From assembly GCA_024305745.1 (NCBI GenBank), contig JAHRBS010000012.1:2547001-2611000 (forward strand): 64,000 nucleotides of DNA, in the 5' to 3' direction. The position numbers and the translations under genes are program-made. This stretch comes from Polyporus tsugae (Eukaryota > Basidiomycota > Agaricomycetes > Polyporales > Polyporaceae). Under the pieces are notes generated by a model that did not search any database, was not told where the DNA came from, and saw only the letters and a list, made by a program, of their open reading frames with translations. Positions within the stretch are counted from its first letter, which is position 1; each line of letters begins with the position of its first letter. Positions 10,893 to 23,146 of this stretch are shown in pieces.

Positions 10893-12110
10893 ATGGAAAA
10901 CAAGTCCAAGAAGACCAGGTCGAACAGCATGCGCCGATTCCTCCGCGACGTCCTCAAGCCCACCCCCGCCCTGTCTACTCTAGGCAAGCGCGAACGCACG
11001 GAGGACCCAGGCGACCCCAAGGATCCCAGCACGCGCCGTGCAGACGCCTCCTCCATGTCCTCGACGGCCGCTGCATGCATCGCACTCCAGAACGAGGACC
11101 CACTCGAAGACGCGATCGTCATCACCGCGCTCAGCGTCGCTCCTTTCTGCTGCCACGCCGACCTCATCACCATGTCGCGCTTCCAGCTCCTCACCGTCGC
11201 CGCCATCCTGAACGCGAAGCTCCCACGCGCGCTGCAGATCGACGTCAGCCCGGCGTGCTCCGACGTCGCCATCCGGTACGCGATAGAGCTCCTCGTCGGC
11301 CTGCGCGAAAACCCTCTACACCAGCCCCAGCCTACTACGTCCACGAGTAGGTTCACTTTGGTATACGGCACGCCCCTGAGGTCTTGGTCGCAGTCTCCCG
11401 CACCCAAGCGCGACGCCATCACGCCATCACCTTCGCCCCAAGCAGCGTCCCCGCTCGCCCGCCCCAGCCGCCACAGCGTCTCCCTCGGATCTCCCGCGCT
11501 CCCCATCTTGCACGAAGACGACAGGGAGCGCGAGGACGTGTCCCCGTCCGCGAGCGAGGCCAAACCCGGGCCGCCGCCGAAGAAGCGGCGCACCGACGCA
11601 CCGATCACGCGCGCCCTCTCACATCGCATCGCGCCCTTCCTTGCCAGCGCCCACTCGGACGGCAATGGCCCCTCCGTGCGGGACACCGACAGCCCGAGCC
11701 CGAGCCCCCGCGTGCGCGGCGGCATCCCGCTCACGCGCACGCTGACCATCACCCACCACCGCGCCGCGTATGCGCAGGCGGAGGCGAGCCCGAAGAAGGC
11801 GAGGGGCGGCGCAAGAAACGTGAGGGCGAAGAGCATGAAGGCGTACATGCACATGACGTCGACGCCGAAGAGGTACGGGAGGGCGGAGGCGGCGGTCAAC
11901 TCCCCCGAGGTCGCGCGTCGCTTCACGTCGCTCCTCGCGGACATGCACGACCAAGGCCCGGGAGTGGCGCGCGCGAAGCCGGAGCCCGAAGCGCGCCGTT
12001 TTAACGCTGCGAAGCCTCGCCCCGAGGACACCGCGTTCGTGGAGACGACGGTGGATTCCTCCCATGGGGACACGACCGTGAGGACGGCACTGTCACTAGC
12101 GTCAGCGTGA
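10893..12110 (+). CDS. Uncharacterised basic, serine/proline-rich protein
   Basis: A single open frame from ATG 10893 encodes about 405 aa beginning MENKSKKTRSNSMRRFL. Residues about 50-145 form an ordered-looking block (IVITALSVAPFCCHADLI, LLTVAAILNAKLPRAL, IRYAIELLVGLRENP). The rest is Ser/Pro/Arg-rich and probably disordered, with a nuclear-localisation-like PPKKRRTD near residue 225. I do not recognise the family. The stop at 12108 truncates a frame that continues well one base out of phase to 12223, with acidic, coding-like sequence (VEELDSEVTFGLDG). Either a one-base deletion lies near 12050-12075, or a 44-nt intron from 12029 to about 12073 joins the two frames. Confidence 0.6.
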   Translation: MENKSKKTRSNSMRRFLRDVLKPTPALSTLGKRERTEDPGDPKDPSTRRADASSMSSTAAACIALQNEDPLEDAIVITALSVAPFCCHADLITMSRFQLLTVAAILNAKLPRALQIDVSPACSDVAIRYAIELLVGLRENPLHQPQPTTSTSRFTLVYGTPLRSWSQSPAPKRDAITPSPSPQAASPLARPSRHSVSLGSPALPILHEDDREREDVSPSASEAKPGPPPKKRRTDAPITRALSHRIAPFLASAHSDGNGPSVRDTDSPSPSPRVRGGIPLTRTLTITHHRAAYAQAEASPKKARGGARNVRAKSMKAYMHMTSTPKRYGRAEAAVNSPEVARRFTSLLADMHDQGPGVARAKPEPEARRFNAAKPRPEDTAFVETTVDSSHGDTTVRTALSLASA

Positions 12111-12223
12111 AGGTGGAGGAGCTCGACTCGGAGGTCACGTTCGGGCTCGACGGGATGACGATGCCCATCGCTGGTACCGATGGGGACGTGGAGAGGTCTG
12201 ACACGGACATCAGCTATGCGTGA

Positions 12224-12847
12224 AGTTCGGACATTGGACATTCGCGGGCGACTGCCCTTGAGCTTGAGTCTAGATGATGGATTGGTTGCTCTGAATCTGT
12301 CCTGCGGACTACTTGATCTCGTCACCTTGTACGACTCCTACGAAATCGAATCGTTAGGTGAACGCAAGATCCTAATGGATGTCCGATCCCCTGTTCGACC
12401 GACAGTCGTTTTGTGTATTGAAAAAGCAAACTCTGCATTAACGCACATAGTCTACTCACCAAAAGGTCCGTGGGGGCCATGCTCAGCGCGCCTTCCCAAT
12501 GCGAACTTGCGTGGCTCAATATTGTGGCCGGCATGTTGATAGGTCGACAATGAGTCGCTTCGACATTCAACAGATAGAAGTAATTGTATGACCTTGGACT
12601 GGCCACTCAGTGGATGCCAGCATGAACATTCCGTATCTCGGGATCACGGGAGAGCGATGGCCCGTGTATGCCCGGACGGACAATGGATACCACGTATTGG
12701 CATTGGCATCTATATCTACAGTAGGTGTGAGTACAACAAGCAAACGAACCATATTGCGACTGTTCCAACAAAGACGAATACAACCTCGCCAGCATCCAAT
12801 CTGAACCCGCGAACCGCGAAAGCCCCGCAAAGCAACCTAAAGACAAA
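12224..12847. other. Convergent 3' flanks
   Basis: This lies between the unknown gene at 10893 (+) and PAL (-). It presumably holds the two 3' UTRs. No feature is recognised. Confidence 0.5.
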
Positions 12848-15464
12848 TCAAGTAAACACACCAACAACAACGTCCTGCATCTTCCCATCCCGGATCGCCT
12901 CATGGATGAGGGAGATGTCCTGGCCGATCGACGGCTCCTCGACGCCGGGCCCGTCCTTGAAGTCATGCAAGTTCTCCACGCCGTGCATCCTCACCCTCAG
13001 CGTCGCCCTCACAAACTCGTACACCGCGCGCGACTTCCCCAGATAATTCGCCGCGGGCGCCGGGCCCTTCGCCCCCCGCAGGTACTCATCCCGCAGGCGC
13101 ACGAGCGCGGCAGCCATGCGCTCCGCGAGCCGCGCGCGGAACGCGACGATGTCATCCAGGTCCAGCCGCACGTGTGTGCCCACACAGAAGTCGACGACCG
13201 GGGTCGTAGTCGCCGCCGCGACGGCGCGCATGCGGTGCGCGGCGTCCATCGTGCTCGTCGTCTCGAGGGAGCGGCGGATCTGGCGCGCGACGATGCCGAA
13301 GAGCGCGCTGAGGTCGCCGTCGGCGAGGTGGCGGCCGAACGAGCGCACGAGCTCTTCACGGAGGATCTCGTCGGCCTCGAGCTGAAACTCGTGTTGCATC
13401 GCGCGGAGGTCGAGCGCCTGGCAGAGGACGTAGAGGAAGCTCGCTGTGAGGAGCGAGAGGACCTCCAACGAGTTGAGAGTCGCGCGTGCGGAGATGAGGG
13501 CGAGCGAGCTAGTCAAAGCAAGCTGTCAGGACTGTAGGGCATCAATGGGGTGGGGGAAGGTACATACTTGACGGCCTGGTTGTGCATCTCCGCCGACTGC
13601 ACGTGCGTCGATACAGGGTTCGCGAGGTACCCAAGCTCGCCGACGTACGCCGCCGCGTGGATGTCAATGCCCTTGGCGAAGTAGTTATGCGACGGGTCGG
13701 TCGCAGCCAAACTCGGTGGCAAGCCGCGGTTCATCGTCGGGTTGAGGAGCTCGGTGAACTGCGCGAAGAGCAGCTTGCCGACGTGGTGCAGCGAAAGCCG
13801 CGTCTTCTCCATAGCGTTGGTGACGGACATGGCCTGGAAGTTGCCGCCATGGTGCACTTCGCCCGTCTCACCGTTGATAAGTGGGTTGTCAGTCGCTGAA
13901 GCGGAGGTGAGTGCATGATTCAGATAGCACCGGGCAAGTCGACACTAGCACTCACTGGAGTTGCACTCGATCGTGATCGTAGCGAACGCGGACAGGATGT
14001 CCTCCACTTGCGGGCCCAGGAACTGTGCCGATGTGCGGAGCGGGTACCGGTCCTGGCGCAGCTCTCCGATGTCTGCGGAGATGTGCTTCTCCTCTTCCGC
14101 GGTCACTGCGAACTGCGAACCCTCGAGCAGGTCGGCCACCGTCTCAGCGACCTCGACCTGACCGGGGTGCGGGCGCGCGACAGCGTGGAGGAACGGCGCA
14201 AAGGAGCCACGCGCACCGAGCATCGCCTCGGTGCACATCGCAGTGCACACCTGCGCGAGGAGCGACAGGTGGACGGCTTCGTGGACAGCGAGCGCGCCGA
14301 CAGAGGCGGAGAACGCGGTGCCGTTCAGGATGCCGAGGTGCTCCTTCGACGCGAGGGAGATGGGCTCGATGTGGTGAGCAGAGAGTGCCTCGCGAGAAGA
14401 CACGATCCGCCGCCCGCGGAAGGTGGAGGGGCCATCGAAGACGCGGATGGAGGGGTTACCGATGAGCAGGCCAGCGATGTACGAGAGCGGGGAGAGGTCT
14501 GAGTGGCGGGGACAATGAACGTGAGGATGGCGCAGAGAACAGCAGTTGTGGCACTAACCTCCAGACGCAGAGATGCTGCCACGGAGCGGGACGAGCGGGA
14601 CGACGTTTTCGCGGAGGAGGGCGCTCATGCGTTCAATCAGCTCCCATCGGACGCCGGAGTGACCGCGAATGAGGGAGTTCATGCGGATGAGTATGGCCCC
14701 ACGGACCCAAGACTCCGGCATGCTCGTCGAAGTGAGGGGGTCCAAGAGCGGGAGCGCCACTGGCACGGAGTCTGTATCCGACGGCAAGACTCCGCAATGC
14801 TGGTGCTGGAAGAGCGCAAGACCGAGCGTGAGAGGGTCGCTCGTCCGCGTGTCGGCTATGTACATTGCCCTCGTCAGTGAAGGCCTTTCCATGGATCTGC
14901 CTGAATGCCGCTCACCACTTCCACCAAAGCCAGTACTGACACCGTACACGCTCTTTTGGCCGGTGACCTTGTCGACAATGACTTGGCGGCTCTTCAGGAC
15001 TCGGGTCTGGATGTCGGATGAGTCGTCGAGTGCCACGCTTGCGTTATAGCGGGCCACGGCAGCCACAGCTGGGATAGAGAGACTCTGTCCGTCTACAACG
15101 ATAGGTCGACCTTGCCTGTACACTGTCTGTTAGCATAACGTTGCAAAAGCACGTTTCATGTGACCAGGAATGTGACCAAACCAAGAAGAATACAGTCAGG
15201 AAGCAATTCCTGACGTCGTCGTATCATGAAGACCTGTGTAGCAAAACAAAAGGACTGGGCTTTATCGCGTCGGGATAAATATACTCACTTGTAGTTGTCT
15301 AGGGCGCGGTGTGCTTCAATAAAGCTGTGGAGCAAGGTGCCAGCCGCAACATCCTTCGGGGCCGTGGGTGCAACATGTGGGGGTGAAGGCAGAGCGGTCT
15401 TCTTCAGAAGATGAGAGGAAGACTCGACGGCGTTGTCGGTCTTGCTGAAGGTGTAAGCGGGCAT
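12848..15464 (-). CDS. Phenylalanine ammonia-lyase (fungal PAL/TAL type)
   Basis: It deaminates L-Phe, and possibly L-Tyr, to trans-cinnamate or p-coumarate in the cytosol. The six minus-strand exons are 15464-15289, 15115-14916, 14855-14559, 14498-13956, 13895-13568 and 13508-12848, giving 734 aa, the normal fungal size. The MIO prosthetic group would form from Ala-Ser-Gly at about 222-224 (SISASGDLSPLSY, split by intron 3). The catalytic Tyr loop is [15 protein letters not shown]. Other active-site motifs are [25 protein letters not shown] and HHGGNFQA. The substrate-selectivity segment reads [10 protein letters not shown]; an HQ pair here is associated with dual Phe/Tyr use in yeasts, but I only infer that. 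Every exon junction keeps phase and there is no lesion. Histidine ammonia-lyase is excluded by the length and the C-terminal extension. Confidence 0.96.
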
Positions 15465-18427
15465 ATTGTAGAATGTGCTGGTGACACTGGGCAGAGTCAG
15501 GGAGGGAAGGCGTTGTAGCTACAGGAGACCCTGATGTAGCTCTAGTTGGTCACTAACATCCTGCGCCTTTATACGTTTGGCGGAGAATAGTGATCGTGAC
15601 GCCACCTACGGAGGAGATTGGTTAACTTAAGTCCAGTGTACGAGAACGGGCACATTAGTAACGCTCATGCGCAACATCTGTGATCTCGCGTGTGACTCAC
15701 CCGGCCGGATCATCCGTGAGACTCGACGGTCTTCGTCGGTTCGGAAGATGCCTCCCATTGACATTTCTGCACGCGCCGTTTTCCCCCAATCCCGTTCCAT
15801 CTCCAGGTCAGCGAGCGCTCCACGGCAACATACTGTTGGCTGGCTGAAGGCCGCAGAGCAAAGTTGCCATCGTACCGAGTTCTACACCAAGGAAGCGGAA
15901 GTTGTAGTCACAACCGCTCTGCAGCCACTGTGTTTTCACGTAATCGTTTGCACCATAAACACTGCGGATTTCCCGCAGATCCCAAGGATGGTTCTCCTCT
16001 CACGGGATCTACATATGTACTGTACCGTCTGCCTGAATATTAATTCGGCTGCGGACTTAAGCCGCCCCATCTTGTAATCCGCATCCCTTTTGATGGAGGA
16101 GGGAGTTGACACATTATCTGATGGCGAATGAAAAAAGAAATTTCTTGCCAGCAAGAAACCGGTACTTACGTATACGTGGGCTTCCCATCTTCGTGTTCGC
16201 CGCCTAATACTGTGAATAGTTAACTTAGTTACGCATGGAATGACGCGAAACCTACGTCGGTCAAAGTCGAGTTAATGGTCGACGACGCGGCGGAGTCCAC
16301 AGCAAGCTCACCTCCAGTAAGTGCGCCATTGGTGAAATGAGCAGTCGCCCTGCACTGCGCATCTCTGTCCACGATGGACCAGGACACGTTGATTGTATGC
16401 TTCCTAAGTAGACGACTAGATGGCCGCAGTCTGAGAGCGACAATTATCAGAACAAGAGAGACAATGAGAAAGCTAGCACTTTTTCCAAGTGGGAAGGAGA
16501 AGGGATGAGAGACAGATGAGAGAGAGACTCGGACTTGGACGTGGCCATCCCCGTGGGCGGACCGTCGGACCGTCGGAAGACCGTGAGAAATCAAACACAA
16601 ATCCGGCACTGAATAAAATCTTCCCATTGCTACCAAGTCTATACGTCGAATGTGAGTAATGTTTGCCCTACCATCTGACCTTGACCTTATTCCCCCCAAC
16701 CCGTCCTCATGCTAGCAGCAAACGCCGTTCTACGCAGGTACCATTCCATTCGTAAGGAATTGCAAGAAACTCGGGCGTTTGTAGTGCTTCCCGCTCGGGT
16801 GTGTCCTGCCCGGGGCGGTTTCCAGGACTTCCAGGCTTCAACGCACAACCATACCCAGACGACTGATTCAGCGACCACCTGCCTCAAGCCGTTGTGACCG
16901 TGTATATCTCACTATATCTCAGCCCTTCCACGTACCTTGGTACCGTTGATACATCGTCGCAACGGGCGATCGCGGCGAGCTGCTCTTGCGGATATCCAAA
17001 AGTCGAAAGGTCACGGTGGCGCTCATGTATGTGGTCCGCCGCGGCCGCAGTATGCCATCGAGCGGGTGCCCCCGGCCCTGAATCATTTATGTAGTCGGAT
17101 AGTCGGTGTGACTCCGTGTGAGTGCCTCCTCGATGATCATATGGCTTGCAACTCGCTGACCCGCTTGCTTCTATTTGCAGGTGTTCCGGTCTCTGAACGC
17201 TCAGTCGGGCTGCGCCCCGACGGGTAGTCTCCTCATTCTCGGCCTCTCGTTATTAATAAGTACCTTGTCAGCTTCGCAGCCTTAAGTTCTTTGACGTAGA
17301 GATGAGCTCACCTGTCAGGACAGCGTGCTCCCCCCGCGCCCGTTTTCCATATCAGGCCCGAGACAACACACACTGAATTTGACTCACCTTATAGCCAGAT
17401 CAAGATCGACACGTCGTACTTACTACACGTTCCGTGATATCGACCACGGTCTGAGGCCTGAGGAATCCTGGGACCTACTTACTTATGACGACCTCGAGAA
17501 GGCTTCAGCGAGGTCCGACATCGGCACGTATGGACAGTGAATGGTGCAAGGACGCCGGGGAGCAGTGATAAGTCGGACCTGACGCTCATAGCCTCAAGCT
17601 AGCCCCCGCGGCGAACGACCCCAGAAAAACGCAGCTCGGCCTTGTGATCCCGGATATGCTCCGCGTTCCTTCCACCCCGAATGTTCGCTCGCTACAGCGG
17701 TCCCCGGTCGCGGACGTCGTTCAATGGACCGCCTTCGATCGATTCAGAGGCCGACGTCCCCTCACGGATCTCGGGAGTGACTAATAATTTGCCAGCTGCA
17801 CGAAGAGGGTGCCTATCGGTACCTTCGAGGCGATCGTCGCTCGAAGTTGACGAAGTCACTTGTGTCAAAATCCCCATGGCATTCGTGCTTGTTCCTTTCG
17901 TTGAGGAATACAGCGTGCGTGTGTTCTAGCTTCAGAATCGCCCGTCGGACTCGGGGTGAACACTCCTGAGCACTCCCAACAACCGGCTTGATTTCTGAGA
18001 GCAGGGGCTATGCGATCCTTCACGGCGAGCATCTGCAGCTGTCTGGAACTTCGTGAACTGTTTCCGGACAGAAGCTGAACCTCGGCCTTTATTAGCTTGT
18101 CTGTCTCTACCAGTAGCGGACCGCAGTGGACTACCCGCCACCTTGGGGATCGTGAATTTGCAGGAAGAAGTCCAGGTTGTTGTTGTGGCACTTTGCCAGC
18201 AGGGGCCCTATGATGGTTCCCAACAGCGGCTCCTGTTCTTCTCATCTCATATCTCCCTCATCTCTATGCTCTCCTGTACTTACGACGAAAGTCATCCGAA
18301 TTGCAGGCGTAGAGACGTCGACGCGGAAGACAGGGCGACACACAGCGCCTGCCACCGCACCCTATCATTCTCCCGAGTTTGAGAAATCTAAGGCTCACGC
18401 AGGGCGAGGACAGAACCGACGTAATAC
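15465..18427. other. 3 kb region without a recognised gene
   Basis: It holds the PAL promoter at its left end and the 3' flank of the acyl-CoA ligase at its right. Frames at 16229-16699 (-), 17681-17929 (+) and 17865-18245 (-) show no family motifs. No terminal repeats are seen. Confidence 0.45.
15567..15574 (-). promoter_or_regulatory. TATA box of PAL
   Basis: The minus strand reads GTATAAAGG about 105 bp upstream of the PAL start codon at 15464. This is the same spacing seen for other promoters in the window. Confidence 0.6.
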
Positions 18428-21321
18428 TTATAGCTTGACCCGCACCTTCTTCGCGCCAGGCTGGACGAGTTTGATCCTACCGTCCTTCAGATCCTGCTTC
18501 AGACGATCCCGGACTATGCGCCGCAGCAACTTCCCGCTCGGGTTCTTCGGCACTGCGTCGACGAACTCGACGCCGGCCAGCCACTTGTACTGCGTCTTGT
18601 GGTCCGAGACATGCTGCAACGTCAACCATGGTACCCAACGACGTGTCAGACGGGATCCAATTTTCTCAGGACGAGCGAAAACAAGGGCACACGCACCTTG
18701 AGGATAGCCTGCTGAACACGCTCCGCGTCCGCCGGGCTCTTGGAGACCCGTTCGCGCACCCTGTCGTGGAGCACGACAAACGCGAACGGCAGCTCTCCGC
18801 TGTACTCGTCCGGCGCGGCCACGATGCATACATCTGCGACATCTGGGTGGTCCAGGAGGTGGCCCTCCAGCTCTGCGGGTGCAACTTGGAACCCGCGCAC
18901 CTTGATGAGCTCCTGCATACCGCCGAAGTGAGTGTGGGTCCGGTGTTGACCCACCATAAATCCCACGAGGCGCACCTTGATCCGGTCAAGGATAAACACC
19001 TCCTTCTTCTCGTTGACATACCCCTCGTCCCCCGTAAACACCCACCCGTCCTTGAACGTCTCCGCCGTCGCCTCCGGGTTATCCAAGTACCCAAGCGCCA
19101 TGCTCGGGCCCGTGATGACCAGGTGGCCCGTCTCGTTGTACCCGCCCCACGAGCCGTCCGCCTTGAGGACGCGGCACGCCGTCCCTGGCATGAGGCGCCC
19201 CGCCGACCCCAGGGTGCCGATGCGGCTGTCGGCCTCGGGGAAAGAGCGGGTGATGCTGCCGGCCTCCGTCATGCCGTAGCCCTGCGCGATCCACGAGCTT
19301 TTCAGCACTTCCGCCACCTGGCGCGTGAGCTCGGCGGAGACGGGCGCCGCGCCGCAGGCCATGAGTTTGACGCTGCTGAGGTCGTAGTTCTTGACTGCCG
19401 GATGCTGCGGAACGAGAAGGTCAACGGGACTCTGTCGAGTCCGAGACTGAAGAACAAAAACATACCTTGCAGAGCAGAACGACCATCGGTGGGACAAGAC
19501 TGTAGGTTATCCAGGCCAAATTAGAAGGGGCTTGATGGGAAGAGGGACTAATCTCACATAAGGTGCGTGATTTTGTAACGCTGAATAGACTTCAGCATGT
19601 TCTCAAAGTTGAACTTCGACACGATGACAAGAGACATCTGGAGGCCAGGTGGTTATAAGAAGACGTTTTGAACACAATGTAACAAAAGAAACATACCCCG
19701 CAGAAGAGGAAGAAATGTAGGCTGACAACGACGCCATAGATGTCTGTCCCACAGTGCCGACATGTCAGATGCCGTTCAAAAGCAAAAATTCGAAAAGGTT
19801 GGGCTCATTCACGGCCGCCCACTGCCGCGTGGGGCCGAAACCTTATCTATCCCTTTTCGAAAAGCAGCTCGCAACAAAGTCTGCGCATTTGCAGATAGAA
19901 CAACTTGTTGCGAGCCGATTTTCGATCGAGGGGAGTCTCGAGATGTAGTTAGGGTTTTGGGCCCCACGTGGCAGCGGGTGGCCGTGAACGAGTCCAACCT
20001 TACACGATCTGAGACGTACGGTAGAACGGCAACACTAGGTGGCAAAAGAGGTCACCATCACACGGTATAACGCGAGGTTTTGAATGAAGACATACCTCCC
20101 AGTCCAACATCCCCCACGTCATACAACTTCTTCTCGTTTGGCAGGGCCGCATCCCTCATCTCTGCACACTGCTTCATCTGCACACAGTTCGCAATGACTG
20201 CGTAGTGGGAGATCATGACCGCCTTCGGCCGCCCAGTCGTCCCACTGGAGAACAAGAGCAGGGCGAGCTTGGTCTTAGCCTCTCCGGGCTTGAGGTAGGG
20301 CTCGATGTAGCGCTTGGGCTGGGCGAGGCCCTCCTTGACGAGATCGCTGACGGTGACATGATGATCGCCAGAAGCACCGTCGAAGAGGACGACACGGTCG
20401 TCGCGGATGCCGGCCTTGCGCGCGGCGTCCAAGCCAACCTTGAGACAGTCGGGGTGGAGGAAGAGGATAGTGGCCTTGGCCGTCTGGATCTGGTAGACGA
20501 GCTCGTTGACCGTGTACGCGGGGTTAGCGCCGCTGAGTCGACGAGGTGGGGGGCCCGAGGGACAGAGAGTGGGTTCGATGAGTAGGGACGAGAAGAGATA
20601 GAGGTTGGACGTACGTGATGATGCCTCCGATCCGGTGAGTTGCCCTGCGTGTCCAACCCGCGCGACCAATCAGCCAAGGTCATGAACCAGATTTCGTGCG
20701 TTTCGCACCAAATGACCGTGGGGTAGTCTGCAGACGAGGATGAGATGATGAGTCCACCTAATACAGCATACAGAGAGTATGGACTCACCGACGTTGTTAG
20801 GACCAAAGATACAGACTGGTAGGAGGCAAGAACACGTTGGGGATGAGCATGGTCAAGTCGCCGAGTCGCTGCAGGCTCAGTGCTGCGGATCCCCGGGCCG
20901 GACTCACCCACGTCATCATTCCCTGCCCACCCGACGGCATGTTTGCTCTCCAGTCAGCAATGGCACGCCCTCTTGTCTCTCGACCATCGCCATGAATACC
21001 ACTCACCGATGCCCCACCGTATGTGTAGCGCGTTCGCCAGTCCAAATACTCGTGCGCGCACCTATTCGCCCCCGTCAGCACACTGTCGCAGGCGCGCGAG
21101 GTGATGCGCCCAGGCTGCAGGTGAGCGCATATACTCACCTCGTCTCCAGTTATATGCCTTCCAGTCGCGTCGTCGACGAAGTAGGCCGGGTTCCTCGAGT
21201 GCAGCGCCTCGCCCCCGAGCTGGTGGTGCTGGTCGAAGAGGAACTGCGGGAGCGTCACGTCGTCGGGGATGTGCACCAGTGGGCCCCCATCGCCATGAAT
21301 GGTTGGGATGTTGTCAGCCAT
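18428..21321 (-). CDS. 4-coumarate:CoA-ligase-like adenylate-forming enzyme
   Basis: It activates a carboxylate with ATP and transfers it to CoA. The 13 minus-strand exons are 21321-21139, 21061-21007, 20922-20908 (15 nt), 20815-20789 (27 nt), 20727-20709 (19 nt), 20644-20615 (30 nt), 20532-20096, 19743-19697, 19637-19558, 19499-19466, 19404-18976, 18912-18697 and 18613-18428, about 585 aa. Motifs in order are FGPNNVDYPTVIWATHR, the P-loop SSGTTGRPKAV at about residue 205, QGYGMTEAG, GYLDNPEAT, TGDEGYVNEKKEVFILDR, ELIKVRGFQVAPAELE and PKNPSGKLLRR with the catalytic Lys. The substrate cannot be read from sequence: aryl or medium-chain acids are both possible. It ends VKL, a poor match to a peroxisomal PTS1. 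The seventh intron (20095-19744) holds a foldback element. The frame is intact throughout. Confidence 0.9.
19795..20001. mobile_element. Foldback/MITE-like element inside an intron
   Basis: About 207 bp sits in the seventh intron of the acyl-CoA ligase. The left arm, 19798-19842, and the right arm, 19953-19998, are inverted copies of each other with a few mismatches (left begins GTTGGGCTCATTCACGGCCG, right ends CGGCCACC..GTTGGACTC when reversed). A second inner pair, CAGCTCGCAACAA near 19865-19880 and TTGTTGCGAGCCG near 19907-19920, continues the hairpin. It has no coding capacity. Terminal inverted repeats, small size and no ORF fit a non-autonomous DNA transposon. The target-site duplication is not clear. 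Confidence 0.7.
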
Positions 21322-22278
21322 ATCGATGCGTCCTCGGATCGTACAGCAAGTGGGCCTCAGGTGTGTCGTGATTGAATGTCGGTAACACTAATGCGATACA
21401 AGAGCCGTTCGTAGACCGATGGACCGTTGTAGTAACACCGTGACTCTGTCGATGTGTTCAGCACACTAACCTCTCGACGAATGCTCGCTTTGCATTCTAT
21501 ATATATGCGCCCTCGTTTCCAGCGTTAAACCGTGCGTTTACCTCCGATCATGGCTTCTGCGACCACGAGTTCACGTACGGATTTTAAGTAACGTCCACAT
21601 GACCCAGACATGACCTTAGTTTCGAGGCAGGTACGTAACTTCTTGCTGTAACTTCTCATTCTTTTCTTGCCTCACGAAATCTCTATGGATCTTGTCAGGT
21701 CGGCCTTCAAATCAAAGCCCATAAAGTCATTGAGATTCGTATGCATGAACAATCCCTACCATCGGAGTGGTCAGCACACGCGGTCACCAACTCGGCAGAC
21801 TTACCAATGGGCGAACATCGTGGCTGTATATTGTACAATTGAAGAAACTGGTTGCTGACCAACATCTCGAACTGTCGTAACTATTAGGGTGCTTTCAGCT
21901 TTCGCGGTAAACATCCGAATCTGCCTTTTAAGCAGAGGTCAGAACCTTCTCGATGCCCCCCCACAGTGGTGAGTCTATATTTGTAGACGACAACGGACTG
22001 CTCAAGATCCTCAGGTCCGCGATGGCCTGAGCCATGTATTCAAGGTGCGTGTCAGATCTCTTCACTTCAGACCTCTTCCTCACATCTCAACTCTATTCCA
22101 GCTCGAGCAATGATGGAATGAGAAATAATACCCAATGCTAGCAGCCATAGTCCTCGCCCCACACAGATTGTACGTTCACGCAATTCTGTATTACATTGGA
22201 GGGCCTTTTTGCAATATACAACGCGACGCCTCGGTATGTCTTGTTCTATCTTCTTCCCTGTCTATCCACTACCACCCC
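21322..22278. other. Ligase promoter and peroxiredoxin 3' flank
   Basis: TATATATA near 21499-21506, about 180 bp above the ligase start codon, is a possible TATA element. The remainder shows no gene. Confidence 0.5.
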
Positions 22279-23028
22279 TCAGAGCGCAGCGAGAACCGCG
22301 TCGACGCCCGAAACAGTGACCTGAGTCGGGTCAGGCTCAACCTATGAATAATCCCCCGCCCCAACGGGTTTGCCCATCAGCCCCCCCATCTGCACACTCA
22401 AATAACTGAACAAAGCAAGCAAGCACTCACCCCAGCATACGTGACCTTGAGGTCGTCGATGACGAGCGCGTAGCGCGTCGTGCGCTTGCCGAGCCCGATG
22501 CCGAGCCCCGAGAGGTCGACGGTGAGGCCGAGCTTCGCGGACCACGCCGCGTCGGGGTCCGCGAGCGCGAGGACGGAGTCCTTGAAGCCAAGGATACGGC
22601 TCCAGCCCGAGAGCACGAACGGGTCGTTCGCGGAGACGACCGCGACGACGTCGACGCCCTTCGCCTTCAGCTCGGGGACCTTCGCGAGGTACGGCGGCGC
22701 GTGGTTCGCGTGGCACGAGGGCTGGGAAGGGGTGGGCGCGGGTGAGCTTGGGAGTCAGGACGCGCGTGAACGGAGGGGGGGAGGGGACATACGGTGAAGG
22801 CTCCGGGGACGGCAAAGAGTACGACTTTCTTGCCCTTCCACGCGTCGGTGGAGAGCTTGGCGGCTATCGCGCCGAGACGGGCGCGCATTCAGCGTCGTGA
22901 TCGTGTGCAAGGACGGGGCGCGAGCACGTACGGATGCCACACGCGCTGTGCTCCTCGAGCTCAGGCGTGAATGGAACGTGCACGAACACGCCCTGGGGGA
23001 TCTCGTCGCCAACCTTGACTGAGGCCAT
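22279..23028 (-). CDS. Prx5/PMP20-type peroxiredoxin, copy 1
   Basis: A thiol peroxidase reducing H2O2 and alkyl hydroperoxides. Minus-strand exons are 23028-22932, 22863-22793, 22721-22431 and 22341-22279, giving 173 aa. It starts MASVKVGDEIPQG, continues WKGKKVVLFAVPGAFT, and the peroxidatic Cys lies in PSCHANHAPPYL at the start of exon 3 (canonical PTC with Thr replaced by Ser). VDVVAVVSANDPFVLSGW and RYALVIDDLKVTYAG follow, and it ends VSGVDAVLAAL. Family members such as Asp f 3 and yeast Ahp1 are known; some are peroxisomal with a C-terminal SKL/AKL, but AAL here is not a clear PTS1. A paralogue lies 0.9 kb away with nearly the same exon structure. It lacks the extra intron found in copy 2. 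Confidence 0.94.
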
Positions 23029-23146
23029 TTTTTCAGTTGCGAGTAGTGGAAGACGGGGTGGATGAGGGCGAGATGGGCTGAGATGGAGGGAGACTAGTCG
23101 GAGAGGGAGGGACACTGCAGAACGCCAGTGGTTCTCGAGGACGGCT

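Noticed and set aside
10859..12325. 488-codon minus-strand frame opposite the unknown gene at 10893
   Set aside because: It is the antisense shadow of the plus-strand gene. The plus frame has a proper ATG and an ordered hydrophobic block, and the minus frame looks like reverse-complemented coding sequence.
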